Origin: Sinomonas sp. ASV322 | GTDB taxonomy: Bacteria; Actinomycetota; Actinomycetes; Actinomycetales; Micrococcaceae | Assembly: GCF_030908245.1 (NCBI RefSeq) | Contig: NZ_JAVFJJ010000006.1 | Coordinates: forward strand, 124,001 to 188,000 | DNA: 64,000 nucleotides | Direction of reading: 5' to 3' | Shown: one piece after another, positions 1-8,855 of the stretch | How positions within the stretch are numbered: position 1 is the first letter of the stretch | Layout: every line of letters starts with the position of its first letter | Position numbers and translations under genes: made by a program | The notes under the pieces: model-generated | What the model was told of the DNA's origin: nothing | Databases searched by the model: none | The model's input: only the letters and a program-made list of their open reading frames with translations

Positions 1-30
1 GGCGGTCGCCCGGATCTCCGTTGTTGTCAT
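1..30 (-). CDS. Next gene of the ABC importer operon, 5' end only (probably the ATPase)
   Basis: An ATG at 30-28 overlaps the stop of the downstream-facing permease gene in the ATGA arrangement, and the ten visible codons read MTTTEIRATA. Only the start lies in the window. The preceding genes encode a binding protein and two permeases but no ATPase, so the ATP-binding subunit is the expected next gene. That identity is inferred from operon order only. Confidence 0.5.
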   Translation of the reverse strand, partial: MTTTEIRATA

Positions 31-893
31 GGCATGCCCTTCTTTGAACCCTTGACTCCGAAGCCGCTGACCAACAGCAGCGCCGCTTCGACGAGCAGCA
101 AACTGAATACAGAGACCGCCGCCTGCTCTTGACCCGAGGCCGCGGGCAGCTGCGCGAGCCAGACCGGGAATGGCTTGGTGTACAGCAGGATGGACGCGAC
201 GGTGTACTCACCCATCACGAGCGCGAAACACAGGAAGCCCGCGTTGACCAGGCTGGTCCGAAGCGGTGGCAGCAGCACCGAGGTGATCGTGGTCCACCAG
301 CTCGCGCCGAGGTTGCGGGCCGCCTCCACGAGGGTCGCGAGCGGCAAAGCCTCGAGACCGGTGTTGATGGTCCGATAGACGAATGGCAGCGCCATGACGC
401 TGTACGTCGCCACGAGGAGGAGCGGATGGTCGGTATCGCGCGCCCACTTGAGCGCGAGGAACAACGGCGAACCATCGTCGCCAGCCTGGGGTGCCACCGC
501 CTTGTAGATGTTGCTGATGCCGACAACCAGAACAACCGGCGGAAACACGAGCGGCAACAGGCAGATGATCTCGACCACCGACTTGAGCTTCGGCAGGTAC
601 AGATGCAGCAGGATCTGCGTGGGCACCATGAGCGCGAGTGTCAGCGCGATCGAGAAGACCGACAGCAGCAGTGAATAGACGAGCGCCTCCACGAAGCCGA
701 TCTGGCCGGTGGGCGGCGCAGCAAAGATCTGGCCGTAGGCGTCGAGGCTGACCCCGCCGCCCGGCGTCTTCACCGTGAAATTGATCGCCGCAATCAGGGG
801 ACCGACAAAATAGACCGCGGCAAGGGCCAGCACGAGCCAGCGTGCGCCGGCGCCCCATGAGAGACGCCGGACCGTCGTCGTCGAGCTGCTCAT
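27..893 (-). CDS. ABC transporter permease, PotC-like
   Basis: 288-residue inner-membrane permease with about six hydrophobic segments, beginning MSSSTTTVRRLSWGAG. The EAA-type loop that contacts the ATPase is visible around EAARNLGASWWTTITSVLLP. It belongs to the polyamine/iron/phosphonate/thiamine type of binding-protein-dependent importers. The start at 893 overlaps the stop of the upstream permease by 4 bases (ATGA), showing translational coupling; the much longer upstream reading frame is antisense noise. The substrate cannot be told from the sequence; polyamine, 2-aminoethylphosphonate or phosphodiester uptake are all possible. Confidence 0.88.
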   Translation of the reverse strand: MSSSTTTVRRLSWGAGARWLVLALAAVYFVGPLIAAINFTVKTPGGGVSLDAYGQIFAAPPTGQIGFVEALVYSLLLSVFSIALTLALMVPTQILLHLYLPKLKSVVEIICLLPLVFPPVVLVVGISNIYKAVAPQAGDDGSPLFLALKWARDTDHPLLLVATYSVMALPFVYRTINTGLEALPLATLVEAARNLGASWWTTITSVLLPPLRTSLVNAGFLCFALVMGEYTVASILLYTKPFPVWLAQLPAASGQEQAAVSVFSLLLVEAALLLVSGFGVKGSKKGMP

Positions 894-1852
894 GCCAACC
901 ACCTCGAAGTGCGTCGCTGGAGCCACTGATAGATGACGGTCATCGGCAGGACGATCGCGATCATGTCGAGCGCGAGGGCCGCGCCCAGATTCTCCTGACC
1001 GGACAGCACATTGCCCGAGAGCACAGCCGCGATGCGGATCGTGACGACCGGGAAGGAAGAGTTGATCGCGTACACCGTGGCATAGGCGGAGAACGATGAG
1101 CAGAAGAGGAGCAGGAGAGACCCGAGGAAGCTCGGCAACACGACCGGCGCGGCCACCCAGCGCCAGTACTGGGCCTTGGAAGCACCGAGATTCTCGGCCG
1201 CTTCGGCCCATTGAGCCTTCAAGCCCTCGAGCGCCGGCATCATCACGAGCACCATGAGCGGGATGAGGAAGTAGAGGTAGACGAGCGTGATCCCGGCCAG
1301 TGCGGGCAGCTTGAACCCGAAACTGTCGAGCAGAGAAATGCCGAAGGCGTCTTTGAGAAAGACCGTCACGACCCCGACGTTGGCATCGAGGCTCGCGATG
1401 AACAGGAACGCGAGCGGGACGCCGCCGAAGTTCGCCGTCACCGCCGACGCGGTCGTGACGATCTGCTTGAGCGCGCTCCCCTTGCTCGTGACGACTGCGT
1501 AGGCGAGCAGGAGCCCCAGCACACCGCCGACAAGTGCGGTGATTGCGGAGAGCTCGACGCTGGTCCAGAGGGACGTCGCCTGAATCCCACTCAGCGAATT
1601 CTGCACATTGTCCACGGTGAACATCGTCTGATCGCTGTGCACGAATTGGTGCGTCGCCGGATCACGGTGAACCTCGCCGGGCACCGTCTTGACGAACGCC
1701 TGCCAGCAGATGAACAGGATCGGCAGGATCAGCGCTACCCCGGTGAAAGCGAAGAAGGGCGCAAGCCCCAACCACGCGGGCGCTGCGAACGAGCGACGGC
1801 GCCGTGGCTGGGAATCCCCAGCCACGGCCTCCGTCTCGAGATGGACTGTCAC
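890..1852 (-). CDS. ABC transporter permease, PotB-like
   Basis: 320-residue permease with an N-terminal TM segment (PAWLGLAPFFAFTGVALILP) and an EAA loop at EAAENLGASKAQYWRWVAAP. It should form a heterodimeric channel with the following permease. I chose the GTG at 1852, which overlaps the TAG stop of the binding-protein gene by one base (TAGTG), over a GTG/ATG start about 20 bases upstream that would overlap it further. It is the middle gene of a binding protein - permease - permease - (ATPase) operon. Confidence 0.87.
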   Translation of the reverse strand: MTVHLETEAVAGDSQPRRRRSFAAPAWLGLAPFFAFTGVALILPILFICWQAFVKTVPGEVHRDPATHQFVHSDQTMFTVDNVQNSLSGIQATSLWTSVELSAITALVGGVLGLLLAYAVVTSKGSALKQIVTTASAVTANFGGVPLAFLFIASLDANVGVVTVFLKDAFGISLLDSFGFKLPALAGITLVYLYFLIPLMVLVMMPALEGLKAQWAEAAENLGASKAQYWRWVAAPVVLPSFLGSLLLLFCSSFSAYATVYAINSSFPVVTIRIAAVLSGNVLSGQENLGAALALDMIAIVLPMTVIYQWLQRRTSRWLA

Positions 1853-3021
1853 TACTGAACCGCTGCCGCCCACGCCGAGGTGATCGCGGCCTTCGCCTTC
1901 GCGGTCTGGTCCTCAGACGGGGTGAACGGCTTCTTGTCGTCGACAGCCGGGAGCTTGTCGGCCCCGACCGCCTTGCCATTCTTCAGCATCGCAGCGAGCT
2001 CGGCCGGGCGAGCGAAGCCCTTGATCCAGCCGTTCTGGCCACCGTCGGCGTCCTGGCTGTACAGGAACTCCTGCCACAGCCGCGCCGCCGCCGGGTGCGG
2101 CGCGTTCGCGTTGACGGCCTGGTCGTAGTAGGCCGCGATCAGACCATCGCTCGGCACCGTCACGGTCCAGGTGACGCCGGCCGACTTCAGCTTGTCGGCA
2201 AGGCCGAGGTTGAGGTAGTCCCAGTTGACGACGATCGGGGTGGCGCCGGCCTGAGTGGTGGCGTCGGTGGCCTTCGTCTTGTTGTAGATGCCCTCGGAGT
2301 TGAGCTTCTTGAAGAAGTCGATACCCGGCTGGATGCTGTCAGCCGACCCTCCGTTGGCGAGCGCCGCGGCCCAGACTGCGTTGAACGGCGAGTTGCCGCT
2401 GGTCGGGTCACCGCTGAGCGCCACCTTGCCCTTGTAGGCGGGGTTGTCGAGATCCTTGAACGTCTTGGGGCACGTTCCGCCGACAGCGGCCGCGTTGCAC
2501 CCGATCGACATGTAGCCGCCCAGGTCAGCCCACCACAGGCCGCCGTCGTCCTTGATGTTGGCCGGGATGTCGCCCCAGGTCGCGACCTTGTAGGAGGCGT
2601 ACAGGCCGTCCTTCGCGCCCGAGACTGCGTAGGAGTTGCCCACGTCCACCACGTCCGGCGCGCTGGCCTGGCCCTTGGTCGACTTGAGCGCGTTGATCTC
2701 ATCGCCCGACGAACCGTCCGGGTTGGCGTCGTTGACGGTGATGCCGTACTTCTTCTGGAAGGTGTCCATCAGCTCGCCATAGTTGGCCCATGTGCGGGGC
2801 AGGGCGATGACGTTGAGCTGGCCTTCCTTCTTGGCCGCGGCGACGAGCGCGTCCATTCCGCCGCCGTCTGCCGCGGACTGCGCCTTGGCCCAGTCTCCGT
2901 TGTGCCCGGCACTCACGGCGCTGGTGCTGTTGCTCGTGCTCGAACCGCATGCGGCCAGCGAGAGGGCGAGCGCACCGCTCGCCGCAACCGCCGCCAGGCG
3001 GCGTACATCATTGATGCGCAC
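1852..3021 (-). CDS. ABC transporter solute-binding lipoprotein
   Basis: 389-residue extracellular solute-binding protein of the polyamine/iron(III)/phosphonate class. A lipoprotein signal is clear: basic MRINDVRR, a hydrophobic stretch, then the lipobox LAAC at residues 21-24, followed by a Ser/Thr/Asn linker. It is the first gene of the importer operon and delivers ligand to the two permeases encoded just downstream. The divergent GntR/HutC gene at 3231 is the obvious candidate regulator. The ligand is not identifiable from sequence. Confidence 0.88.
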   Translation of the reverse strand: MRINDVRRLAAVAASGALALSLAACGSSTSNSTSAVSAGHNGDWAKAQSAADGGGMDALVAAAKKEGQLNVIALPRTWANYGELMDTFQKKYGITVNDANPDGSSGDEINALKSTKGQASAPDVVDVGNSYAVSGAKDGLYASYKVATWGDIPANIKDDGGLWWADLGGYMSIGCNAAAVGGTCPKTFKDLDNPAYKGKVALSGDPTSGNSPFNAVWAAALANGGSADSIQPGIDFFKKLNSEGIYNKTKATDATTQAGATPIVVNWDYLNLGLADKLKSAGVTWTVTVPSDGLIAAYYDQAVNANAPHPAAARLWQEFLYSQDADGGQNGWIKGFARPAELAAMLKNGKAVGADKLPAVDDKKPFTPSEDQTAKAKAAITSAWAAAVQ

Positions 3022-3230
3022 AATTGCTCCCGTGTTGTTGCTTGCGTGCGGCCCGGTTGGCTACACAACTTTCAGAAGGGATTCTGGGCTGGCGACGGTG
3101 AACGCACCGTGAACGAGGTCTCGAATCCGACTGAACACTCTGAACACTCCTCAGGACCGCCGGGAATTCGGCGGAAGTTGGGGCGGGTAGCATGGTCACG
3201 ACTCGGCCCATCACCTCACGAGGAGCAACC
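3022..3230. promoter_or_regulatory. Divergent importer/GntR intergenic region
   Basis: This 209-bp spacer separates the binding-protein gene from the divergent regulator. It holds a perfect inverted repeat CCGCCG-GGAATT-CGGCGG at 3157-3174 and a tandem pair of TGAACACTC words at 3132-3149. A clear Shine-Dalgarno AGGAG at 3221-3225 serves the regulator. The inverted repeat is a reasonable operator candidate for the HutC-type repressor; that is inference. Confidence 0.4.
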
Positions 3231-3989
3231 ATGGCAGTCGGCGACGCGAGCGCCGCGGCACGTCCGCAGTATCGAAAGTTGGCAGCCAACTTGCGCGAGG
3301 CGATAGCTTCCGGCGCCTATCAGGACGGCCGACTGCCGAGCGAGGAAACTCTCGCCGCCCAGCACGGCATGTCGCGCGGAACGGTGCGCCAGGCTCTGGC
3401 CCTGCTGCGGGCCAATGGTGTGGTCACGTCGCGCCGCGGCACACCGCGAGTGATCCTCGGCACCGCGCGCACCCAGAGCTTCTACGAGCTCATGAGCTTC
3501 ACGTCATGGGCGCGGGCCGTCGGAGAGGAGCCCGGAGGACATACGCTCGCCTTCGAACACCGACCAGGTGAGCCATGGGAATGCGCGCAACTCGACCTTG
3601 AGCCCGGCTCGATGCTCTATTTCGTGCTGCGCGCCCGCACCCTCTCGCGCGTGCCGGTCATGGCCGAGCGCACCCTCTACCCGGAGGCGGTCGGCCGCGT
3701 TCTCGCGGACCTTGGCCCCGATGCCATCTCGCACATGGATCCGCTCGTCGACGAGGGACTCATCTTTGCCGATCTCGAGCACTCGATCGACCTCATCAGC
3801 GCCAATGCGGAAGACGCACGCATCCTTGATATTCCCCAAGGCTCCCCGCTGCTGCGCGAGCGTCGACGGGCAACGGATCCATCCGGCGTCGTCCTGCACT
3901 GGTCCGACGACCGCTTCCTGCCCGGCACGGTCAGCTTTACCGTGCACAGTTCGGCGGCGGTGACCTCAATGTCACGCCGCCGCGGATAG
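3231..3989 (+). CDS. GntR/HutC-family transcriptional regulator
   Basis: 252 residues. The N-terminal winged helix-turn-helix is visible as YRKLAANLREAIASGAYQDG followed by LPSEETLAAQHGMSRGTVRQALALLRANGVV, and the C-terminal half is a UTRA effector domain (DLEPGSMLYFVLRARTLSRV, RERRRATDPSG). The start at 3231 sits 5 bases after AGGAG; an in-frame ATG at 3192 lacks a ribosome site. It is transcribed away from the importer operon and probably represses it when the imported ligand is absent. Confidence 0.88.
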   Translation: MAVGDASAAARPQYRKLAANLREAIASGAYQDGRLPSEETLAAQHGMSRGTVRQALALLRANGVVTSRRGTPRVILGTARTQSFYELMSFTSWARAVGEEPGGHTLAFEHRPGEPWECAQLDLEPGSMLYFVLRARTLSRVPVMAERTLYPEAVGRVLADLGPDAISHMDPLVDEGLIFADLEHSIDLISANAEDARILDIPQGSPLLRERRRATDPSGVVLHWSDDRFLPGTVSFTVHSSAAVTSMSRRRG

Positions 3990-4014
3990 CCAGCCACGAG
4001 GCCCTGCGACGCGC

Positions 4015-4782
4015 CTAGCCGCCAACGTGTGGGGTCAGATGCCCGATCCCGTTGAAGATGGCGAGGGCCGCGCCCGCGTAGGCGATGACGATCACGACGC
4101 GGCGCACAGCTTCGCCCGCGACCCGCCGCGCCAGGAAATCGCCCGCGACGATGCCTGCGACCATACAGACGAAGATCAGCATCCACTGCCAGAACTCGAG
4201 CTCCGGCCAGTGGCCGCCGGTCGCGAAGACCTTGGCGAGCAACGACGTGGTGCCTGTCGTGATGAAGTACGGCTGGAGGGTCGCGCCGAAGCGTCGCTGG
4301 TCCCAGCGGCTCAGCACGGCATACGCCGTCACGGCGGGACCGCCCACGGCAGCCGCCGCGTTCATGAGCCCGCTCGAGAAGCCGCTCGCGGCCATGACGC
4401 CCAGCCCGTCAACCCGCTTCCCCAGATTCCGCTGTGCCCGCGCGACGAGCTGCGACCCGACAAGCCCGGCCACGAGAATGAGCCCGATGCCGATCTCGAG
4501 CGGCGCCGCCGCCACATGGCTCGCGAGAAACGCACCGATCGCGATGCCCGCGAATCCGGGAATGATGAGGCCGAGATACCGGCGCCATTCCACGTCCCGC
4601 CACACCCTGGACAGGATGAGCAGGGAAGACGTGGCCCCGCAGGCGTTGACGATCATGACGCCGTCGAGCGGTCCGAGCAGCACGACGAGCACGGGCGAGA
4701 CCATGAGGCCGAACCCCAGCCCGGCGACGCGCTGCGCCGTGGCCCCGACGACGACAGCGAGCAGGACCACGGCGAAGAGCAC
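4015..4782 (-). CDS. TauE/SafE-family anion permease
   Basis: 255-residue polytopic membrane protein of the TauE/SafE (DUF81) sulfite/organic anion exporter family, with about seven to eight hydrophobic segments and the family-typical paired repeats (GLGFGLMVSPVLVVLLGP near the N terminus, SGFSSGLMNAAAAVGGPAVTAY in the second half). It begins 9 bases after the stop of the CitE-like gene, so it is very likely the last gene of the leucine operon. That placement suggests it moves a pathway anion, such as a branched-chain or C5/C6 acid, rather than sulfite. It ends 25 bases from the convergent GntR gene. Confidence 0.82.
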   Translation of the reverse strand: MLFAVVLLAVVVGATAQRVAGLGFGLMVSPVLVVLLGPLDGVMIVNACGATSSLLILSRVWRDVEWRRYLGLIIPGFAGIAIGAFLASHVAAAPLEIGIGLILVAGLVGSQLVARAQRNLGKRVDGLGVMAASGFSSGLMNAAAAVGGPAVTAYAVLSRWDQRRFGATLQPYFITTGTTSLLAKVFATGGHWPELEFWQWMLIFVCMVAGIVAGDFLARRVAGEAVRRVVIVIAYAGAALAIFNGIGHLTPHVGG

Positions 4783-4791
4783 TCCGGAATC

Positions 4792-5664
4792 CTATATCTG
4801 ATATCTGGCGGGATGCTCCCCGGCCCGCCGCAAGACAGCCTCGGCATGACGCAGGATCGGGCCGTCGATCATCCGGCCCTCGAACTGGAACACTCCCGTT
4901 CCCGCCGCGTCGGCGGCGGCAAGGAGCTCGCGCGCGGCGGCGACGGCAGCCGGGCTCGGCGCATATGCCGCACGCACCGGCGCGACCTGATTCGGATGGA
5001 TACAGGCCTTCGCGGCGAAGCCCGACGCCGCTGCGTCGGCTGCCTCGGCAGCGAGGCCGTCAAGGTCGGGAATCGCCGTGTACACGGCATCGATCGCTGC
5101 CTTGCCGAATGCACCCGCCGCCAGCAGGACGCTCGAGCGGGCATGCAGGGCGACGGCGCGATAGCCGCCGTCTTCCGCCCTGCTTGACGTCCCTCCGAGC
5201 GAGGCGACGAGATCCTCGGCGCCCCACATCAGGGCGACGACGTTGGGTTCCGCGGCGATCGCCGCGGCGTTGACGACGCCGAGTGCGGTCTCGCACAGCG
5301 CGATCACCGTGAGTCCCGGGTCGGCTGCTGCGAGCCCCCGGAGCTGCTCGGGCGACTCCGCCTTCGCGAGCATGAGCGTCCGGTAGGGCGTGGACGCGAG
5401 GGCCTCGAGGTCGGCCTCGACGTGAGCGCTGCCAGCGGAGTTGATGCGCACGATGGTCCGCCTGGGGTCGAGCGGAATCTCCGCGAGGTTCCTGCGCGCC
5501 GCCCCTTTCGCATCGGGGGCGACGGCGTCCTCGAGATCGAGGATGACGGCGTCGGAGCGCTCCGCAGCCTTGGCGAATCGCTCGGGCCGGTCGGCCGGGC
5601 AGAACAGGAGGGCGGGGCCCATGGCGAACGCAGCGTTCGCAGGTTCAGTCACGGTGGTGTGCAT
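4792..5664 (-). CDS. CitE-like beta-hydroxyacyl-CoA lyase (HpcH/HpaI family)
   Basis: About 290 residues of a TIM-barrel citrate-lyase-beta-like protein: FCPADRPERFAKA, DLEDAVAPDAK (metal and CoA region), IVRINSAGS, LMLAKAESPEQL, and the C-terminal KACIHPNQV. The ATG at 5664 overlaps the MaoC gene by 20 bases; a GTG at 5652 with AAGGA 11 bases upstream is an alternative start. By position and family it corresponds to M. tuberculosis Rv2498c, a stereospecific beta-hydroxyacyl-CoA lyase proposed for leucine and itaconate breakdown, and would cleave HMG-CoA-type thioesters to acetyl-CoA plus acetoacetate here. Confidence 0.85.
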   Translation of the reverse strand: MHTTVTEPANAAFAMGPALLFCPADRPERFAKAAERSDAVILDLEDAVAPDAKGAARRNLAEIPLDPRRTIVRINSAGSAHVEADLEALASTPYRTLMLAKAESPEQLRGLAAADPGLTVIALCETALGVVNAAAIAAEPNVVALMWGAEDLVASLGGTSSRAEDGGYRAVALHARSSVLLAAGAFGKAAIDAVYTAIPDLDGLAAEAADAAASGFAAKACIHPNQVAPVRAAYAPSPAAVAAARELLAAADAAGTGVFQFEGRMIDGPILRHAEAVLRRAGEHPARYQI

Positions 5665-6187
5665 CCTTGGTCCACATGAGGCACGAGCGCTTCGCCCGCG
5701 CAACGACGACGCCGTCCTGGTTGCGACCCGTGTGCTCCATCGTCACGATCCCTTGGCCCGGGCGAGACGATGAGAGCCGCTTCTCGACGACGACTGTTTC
5801 GGTGTAGAGCGTATCGCCGTGGAACAGCGGATGTGGGAAGGAGACGTCCGTGAGGCCGAGTTGGGCGACAATCGTGCCTTGCGTAATCTGCGCGACGGAC
5901 TGGCCCACGAGGGTCGCCAGAGTGAACATCGAGTTGACGAGCCGCTGCCCGAAGGGCTGGCCCTCGCTCCACGCCGCATCGAGGTGCAGGGCCTGGGTGT
6001 TCATCGTGAGGGCCGTGAAAAAGACATTGTCTGCCTCGGTCACCGTGCGGCCCGGGCGGTGAGCGTAGACAACCCCCTCCTCGAGCTCGTCGTAGTAGAG
6101 CCCCCGCTGCTCGATGACGCGGGGCCTGCTCGCCTCGGGCTCCCCCGCCTCGGGCCCCCTCTCCTGACGCTCAGGGCTCGTTGTCAT
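5645..6187 (-). CDS. MaoC-family enoyl-CoA hydratase
   Basis: 180-residue hot-dog fold protein. The hydratase region [22 protein letters not shown] carries the Asp/Asn/His pattern expected of MaoC dehydratases, followed by [20 protein letters not shown]. The start overlaps the CoA-transferase beta gene by 17 bases. Position between CoA-transferase and CitE-like lyase matches Rv2499c in the M. tuberculosis leucine cluster. It most likely hydrates 3-methylglutaconyl-CoA to a hydroxymethylglutaryl-CoA used by the lyase; substrate assignment is inference from context. Confidence 0.86.
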   Translation of the reverse strand: MTTSPERQERGPEAGEPEASRPRVIEQRGLYYDELEEGVVYAHRPGRTVTEADNVFFTALTMNTQALHLDAAWSEGQPFGQRLVNSMFTLATLVGQSVAQITQGTIVAQLGLTDVSFPHPLFHGDTLYTETVVVEKRLSSSRPGQGIVTMEHTGRNQDGVVVARAKRSCLMWTKDAHHRD

Positions 6188-6869
6188 GGATCTCGACCTC
6201 GAGCTCGGCGGCGGTGGCGGCCACGACGTCGTCCTCGGTCACGCCCGGGGCGAGCTCGCGGAGCACCAGGACCGGCCCCTTGCCCGGTTCCATGCCCGCG
6301 CCAACAATGCCGGCCCCGCTGTCGCGCACGACGTCGATGACGCCGAGGTCCGTGATGATGCGGTCCACGCAGCCGCGCCCTGTGATGGGCAGCTTGCAGT
6401 CCGGGAGGATCTTCGGGTTCCCGTTCTTGTCGGTGTGGTCCATCATGACGATGACCCGCTTCGCCCCGAACACGAGGTCCATGGCGCCGCCCATGCCCTT
6501 GACCATCTTTCCGGGGATCATCCAGTTGGCGAGATCGCCGTTCTGGGAGACCTCCATCGCGCCGAGCACCGCGACGTCGACATGGCCGCCGCGGATCATG
6601 CCGAACGACGTCGCGGAGTCGAAGAACGCGGCCCCCTTCTTGATCGTCACGGTTTCCTTGCCGGCGTTGATGAGATCCGGGTCCACGTGGTCCTCGTCGG
6701 GATATGGTCCGGTCCCGAGGATCCCGTTCTCCGAATGGAGCACCACCTCGACGCCCGCCGGAATGTAGTTCGGGATGAGCGTCGGCATACCGATCCCCAG
6801 ATTCACGTACTGCCCGTTCGAGAGCTCTTGGGCGACGCGCGCCGCAAGCTCATAGCGATTCCACGGCAT
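6171..6869 (-). CDS. scoB: 3-oxoacid CoA-transferase subunit B
   Basis: 232 residues, the beta subunit of a class I CoA-transferase. Hallmarks are [14 protein letters not shown] near the N terminus and the catalytic glutamate in HSENGILG, with [19 protein letters not shown] later. The ATG at 6869 shares its A with the TAA of the alpha subunit gene (TAATG). Together the subunits transfer CoA from succinyl-CoA to acetoacetate, the end product of leucine breakdown, so this gene closes the pathway encoded around it. Confidence 0.92.
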   Translation of the reverse strand: MPWNRYELAARVAQELSNGQYVNLGIGMPTLIPNYIPAGVEVVLHSENGILGTGPYPDEDHVDPDLINAGKETVTIKKGAAFFDSATSFGMIRGGHVDVAVLGAMEVSQNGDLANWMIPGKMVKGMGGAMDLVFGAKRVIVMMDHTDKNGNPKILPDCKLPITGRGCVDRIITDLGVIDVVRDSGAGIVGAGMEPGKGPVLVLRELAPGVTEDDVVAATAAELEVEIHDNEP

Positions 6870-7630
6870 TACTGCGCCACCGTCCTCTTCTCGATTCGCT
6901 TCTCGCCGAGCGGGCTGTCGGCGGGGACGTGCACGACGCGCTGCACGAAGATGCCCGGGGTGTGGATGCGTTCCGGATCGAGTTCGCCAGGCTCGACGAG
7001 CTCCTCGACCTCGGCGATCGTGATGCGGCCGGCCATCGCGCACAGGGGATTGAAGTTCATGGCGGTTTCGTGGAACACGAGGTTGCCGTGCCGGTCGCCG
7101 CGCAGCGCGTGCACCAGGCCGAAGTCCGGCGTGAGGGACTCCTCGAGCACGTACTCCCTGCCGTTGAAGGCGCGCACCTCCTTGGGCGAGGACGCCTTCA
7201 CAACGTTCCCTTCGGCGTCGTACTTTTGCGGGAGCCCGCCCTCGGAGACCTGGGTGCCGACGCCCGCGGCGGTGTAGAAGGCGGGGATGCCCGCACCGCC
7301 GGCCCGCAGCTTCTCGGCGAGCGTGCCCTGCGGTGTGAGGACCACCTCGAGTTCGCCGGAGAGGAACTGCCGCGCGAACTCCTTGTTCTCCCCCACATAG
7401 GAGCTCACGGTGCGCCGGATGCGCCCGGCGGCGAGGAGGATCCCGAGGCCCCAGTCGTCGACGCCGCAGTTGTTGCTGATGGTCTCGAGGTCTGTCGTCC
7501 CTTGGCGCAGGAGGGCGTCGATGAGCCCCACCGGGATGCCGCACAGGCCGAAGCCGCCGACGGCGAGCGAGGCCCCATCTGGGATGTCGGCCACGGCGTC
7601 CTCGACGCTGGCCACCACTTTGTCGATCAC
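6869..7630 (-). CDS. scoA: 3-oxoacid CoA-transferase subunit A
   Basis: 253-residue alpha subunit, with the glycine-rich CoA-binding motif [20 protein letters not shown] near the N terminus and the family block [12 protein letters not shown] (residues about 51-62). It overlaps the beta subunit start by one base and lies 40 bases after the acyl-CoA dehydrogenase gene, in the same operon. Length and domain limits are normal for the family. Confidence 0.93.
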   Translation of the reverse strand: MIDKVVASVEDAVADIPDGASLAVGGFGLCGIPVGLIDALLRQGTTDLETISNNCGVDDWGLGILLAAGRIRRTVSSYVGENKEFARQFLSGELEVVLTPQGTLAEKLRAGGAGIPAFYTAAGVGTQVSEGGLPQKYDAEGNVVKASSPKEVRAFNGREYVLEESLTPDFGLVHALRGDRHGNLVFHETAMNFNPLCAMAGRITIAEVEELVEPGELDPERIHTPGIFVQRVVHVPADSPLGEKRIEKRTVAQ

Positions 7631-7670
7631 AGACCCTCCTTGTGCCGTGGTGCTGCTTTCGTGACCTACG

Positions 7671-8846
7671 CTACAGCCCGAGTTCGCGAGCGATCAGCAT
7701 GAGCTGAACCTCCGTGGTTCCCTCGCCGACCTCGAGGATCTTCGAGTCTCGGTAGTGCCGCGCGACCGTGAACTCGTTGATGAAGCCGTAGCCGCCGAAG
7801 ACCTGCGTCGCGTCCCGCGCGTTGTCCATCGCGGCCTCGCCGGCAACCATCTTCGCAATCGCGGCCTCGGTCTTGAAGGGCTTTCCGGCGAGCATGCGGG
7901 CCGCGGCGTCGTAGTACGCGAGGCGCGCGGTGTGGGCTCGGACCTGCATGCGAGCGATCTTGAACTGGATCGCCTGGTACTTCCCAATGTTCGTGCCGAA
8001 CGCGCTGCGTTCCTTCGCGTACTTGACGGAGAGATCCACGCAGCCCTGGGCCGCCCCGGTCCCGAGAGCGGCGATGGCGATGCGCCCCTCATCGAGGATC
8101 GAGAGGAAGTTCGCGTACCCGCGTCCACGCACTCCGAGGAGGTTCTCCTCCGGCACACGGGCGTCCTTGAAGGAGAGCGGATGCGTGTCCGAGGCGTTCC
8201 AGCCGACCTTGTTGTACGGCTTCTCGGCACGGAATCCGGGGGTTCCGGACGGGACGATGATCGTCGAGATCTCCTTGCGCGTGGTTCCGTCCGGGCGGTT
8301 CTCCACGCCGGTCACGGCGGTGACGGTCACGAACCTCGTGATGTCCGTCCCCGAGTTCGTGATGAACTCCTTCGAGCCGTTGATGACCCATTCGCGCCCG
8401 TGGGTCGTCTCCTCGAGCCGCGCGTTCGTCTTCGTGCCGCCCGCATCCGATCCGGCCTCCGGCTCCGTGAGCCCGAAGCCCGCGAGCGCGCGCCCCGCCG
8501 CGAGATCCGGAAGCCAGGCCTGCTTCTGCTCCTCGGTGCCGAAGCGGAAGACGGGCATCGCGCCGAGGGACACGCCAGCCTCGAGGGTGATGGCGACCGA
8601 CTGGTCCACGCGGCCCAGCTGCTCGAGGGCGAGCGCGAGCGCGAAGTAGTCGCCCCCCATGCCGCCATAGTCCTCGGGGAACGGGAGCCCGAAGAGGCCC
8701 AGCTCCCCCATCTGGGAGACGACCTCGTACGGGAAGCTGTGCTCCTCGTCGTGCTTCTGCGAGACGGGCGCGACGACCTCGTCGGCGAACTCGCGGACTG
8801 TCTCGCTGAGCTCCCGATACTCGTCGGCGAGCTGGAAGTCGACCAT
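7671..8846 (-). CDS. Acyl-CoA dehydrogenase, probably isovaleryl-CoA dehydrogenase
   Basis: 391-residue flavoprotein with the N-terminal helical domain, the FAD-contacting segment FGLTEPEAGSDAGGTKTNA, and the C-terminal family signatures YFALALALEQLGRVDQSV and QVFGGYGFINEFTVARHYRD followed by KILEVGEGTTEVQ. It sits 9 bases after the biotin carboxylase gene. Position matches M. tuberculosis fadE19. In this operon its natural substrate should be isovaleryl-CoA produced by the branched-chain keto acid dehydrogenase encoded at 13.4-17.1 kb; 2-methyl-branched acyl-CoAs are alternatives. Confidence 0.88.
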   Translation of the reverse strand: MVDFQLADEYRELSETVREFADEVVAPVSQKHDEEHSFPYEVVSQMGELGLFGLPFPEDYGGMGGDYFALALALEQLGRVDQSVAITLEAGVSLGAMPVFRFGTEEQKQAWLPDLAAGRALAGFGLTEPEAGSDAGGTKTNARLEETTHGREWVINGSKEFITNSGTDITRFVTVTAVTGVENRPDGTTRKEISTIIVPSGTPGFRAEKPYNKVGWNASDTHPLSFKDARVPEENLLGVRGRGYANFLSILDEGRIAIAALGTGAAQGCVDLSVKYAKERSAFGTNIGKYQAIQFKIARMQVRAHTARLAYYDAAARMLAGKPFKTEAAIAKMVAGEAAMDNARDATQVFGGYGFINEFTVARHYRDSKILEVGEGTTEVQLMLIARELGL

Positions 8847-8855
8847 AAGGGCTCC

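Noticed and set aside
3022-3230. Substrate assignment of the importer to 2-aminoethylphosphonate from the HutC-type regulator
   Set aside because: The regulator family is too broad and no phosphonate catabolic genes are present in the window.
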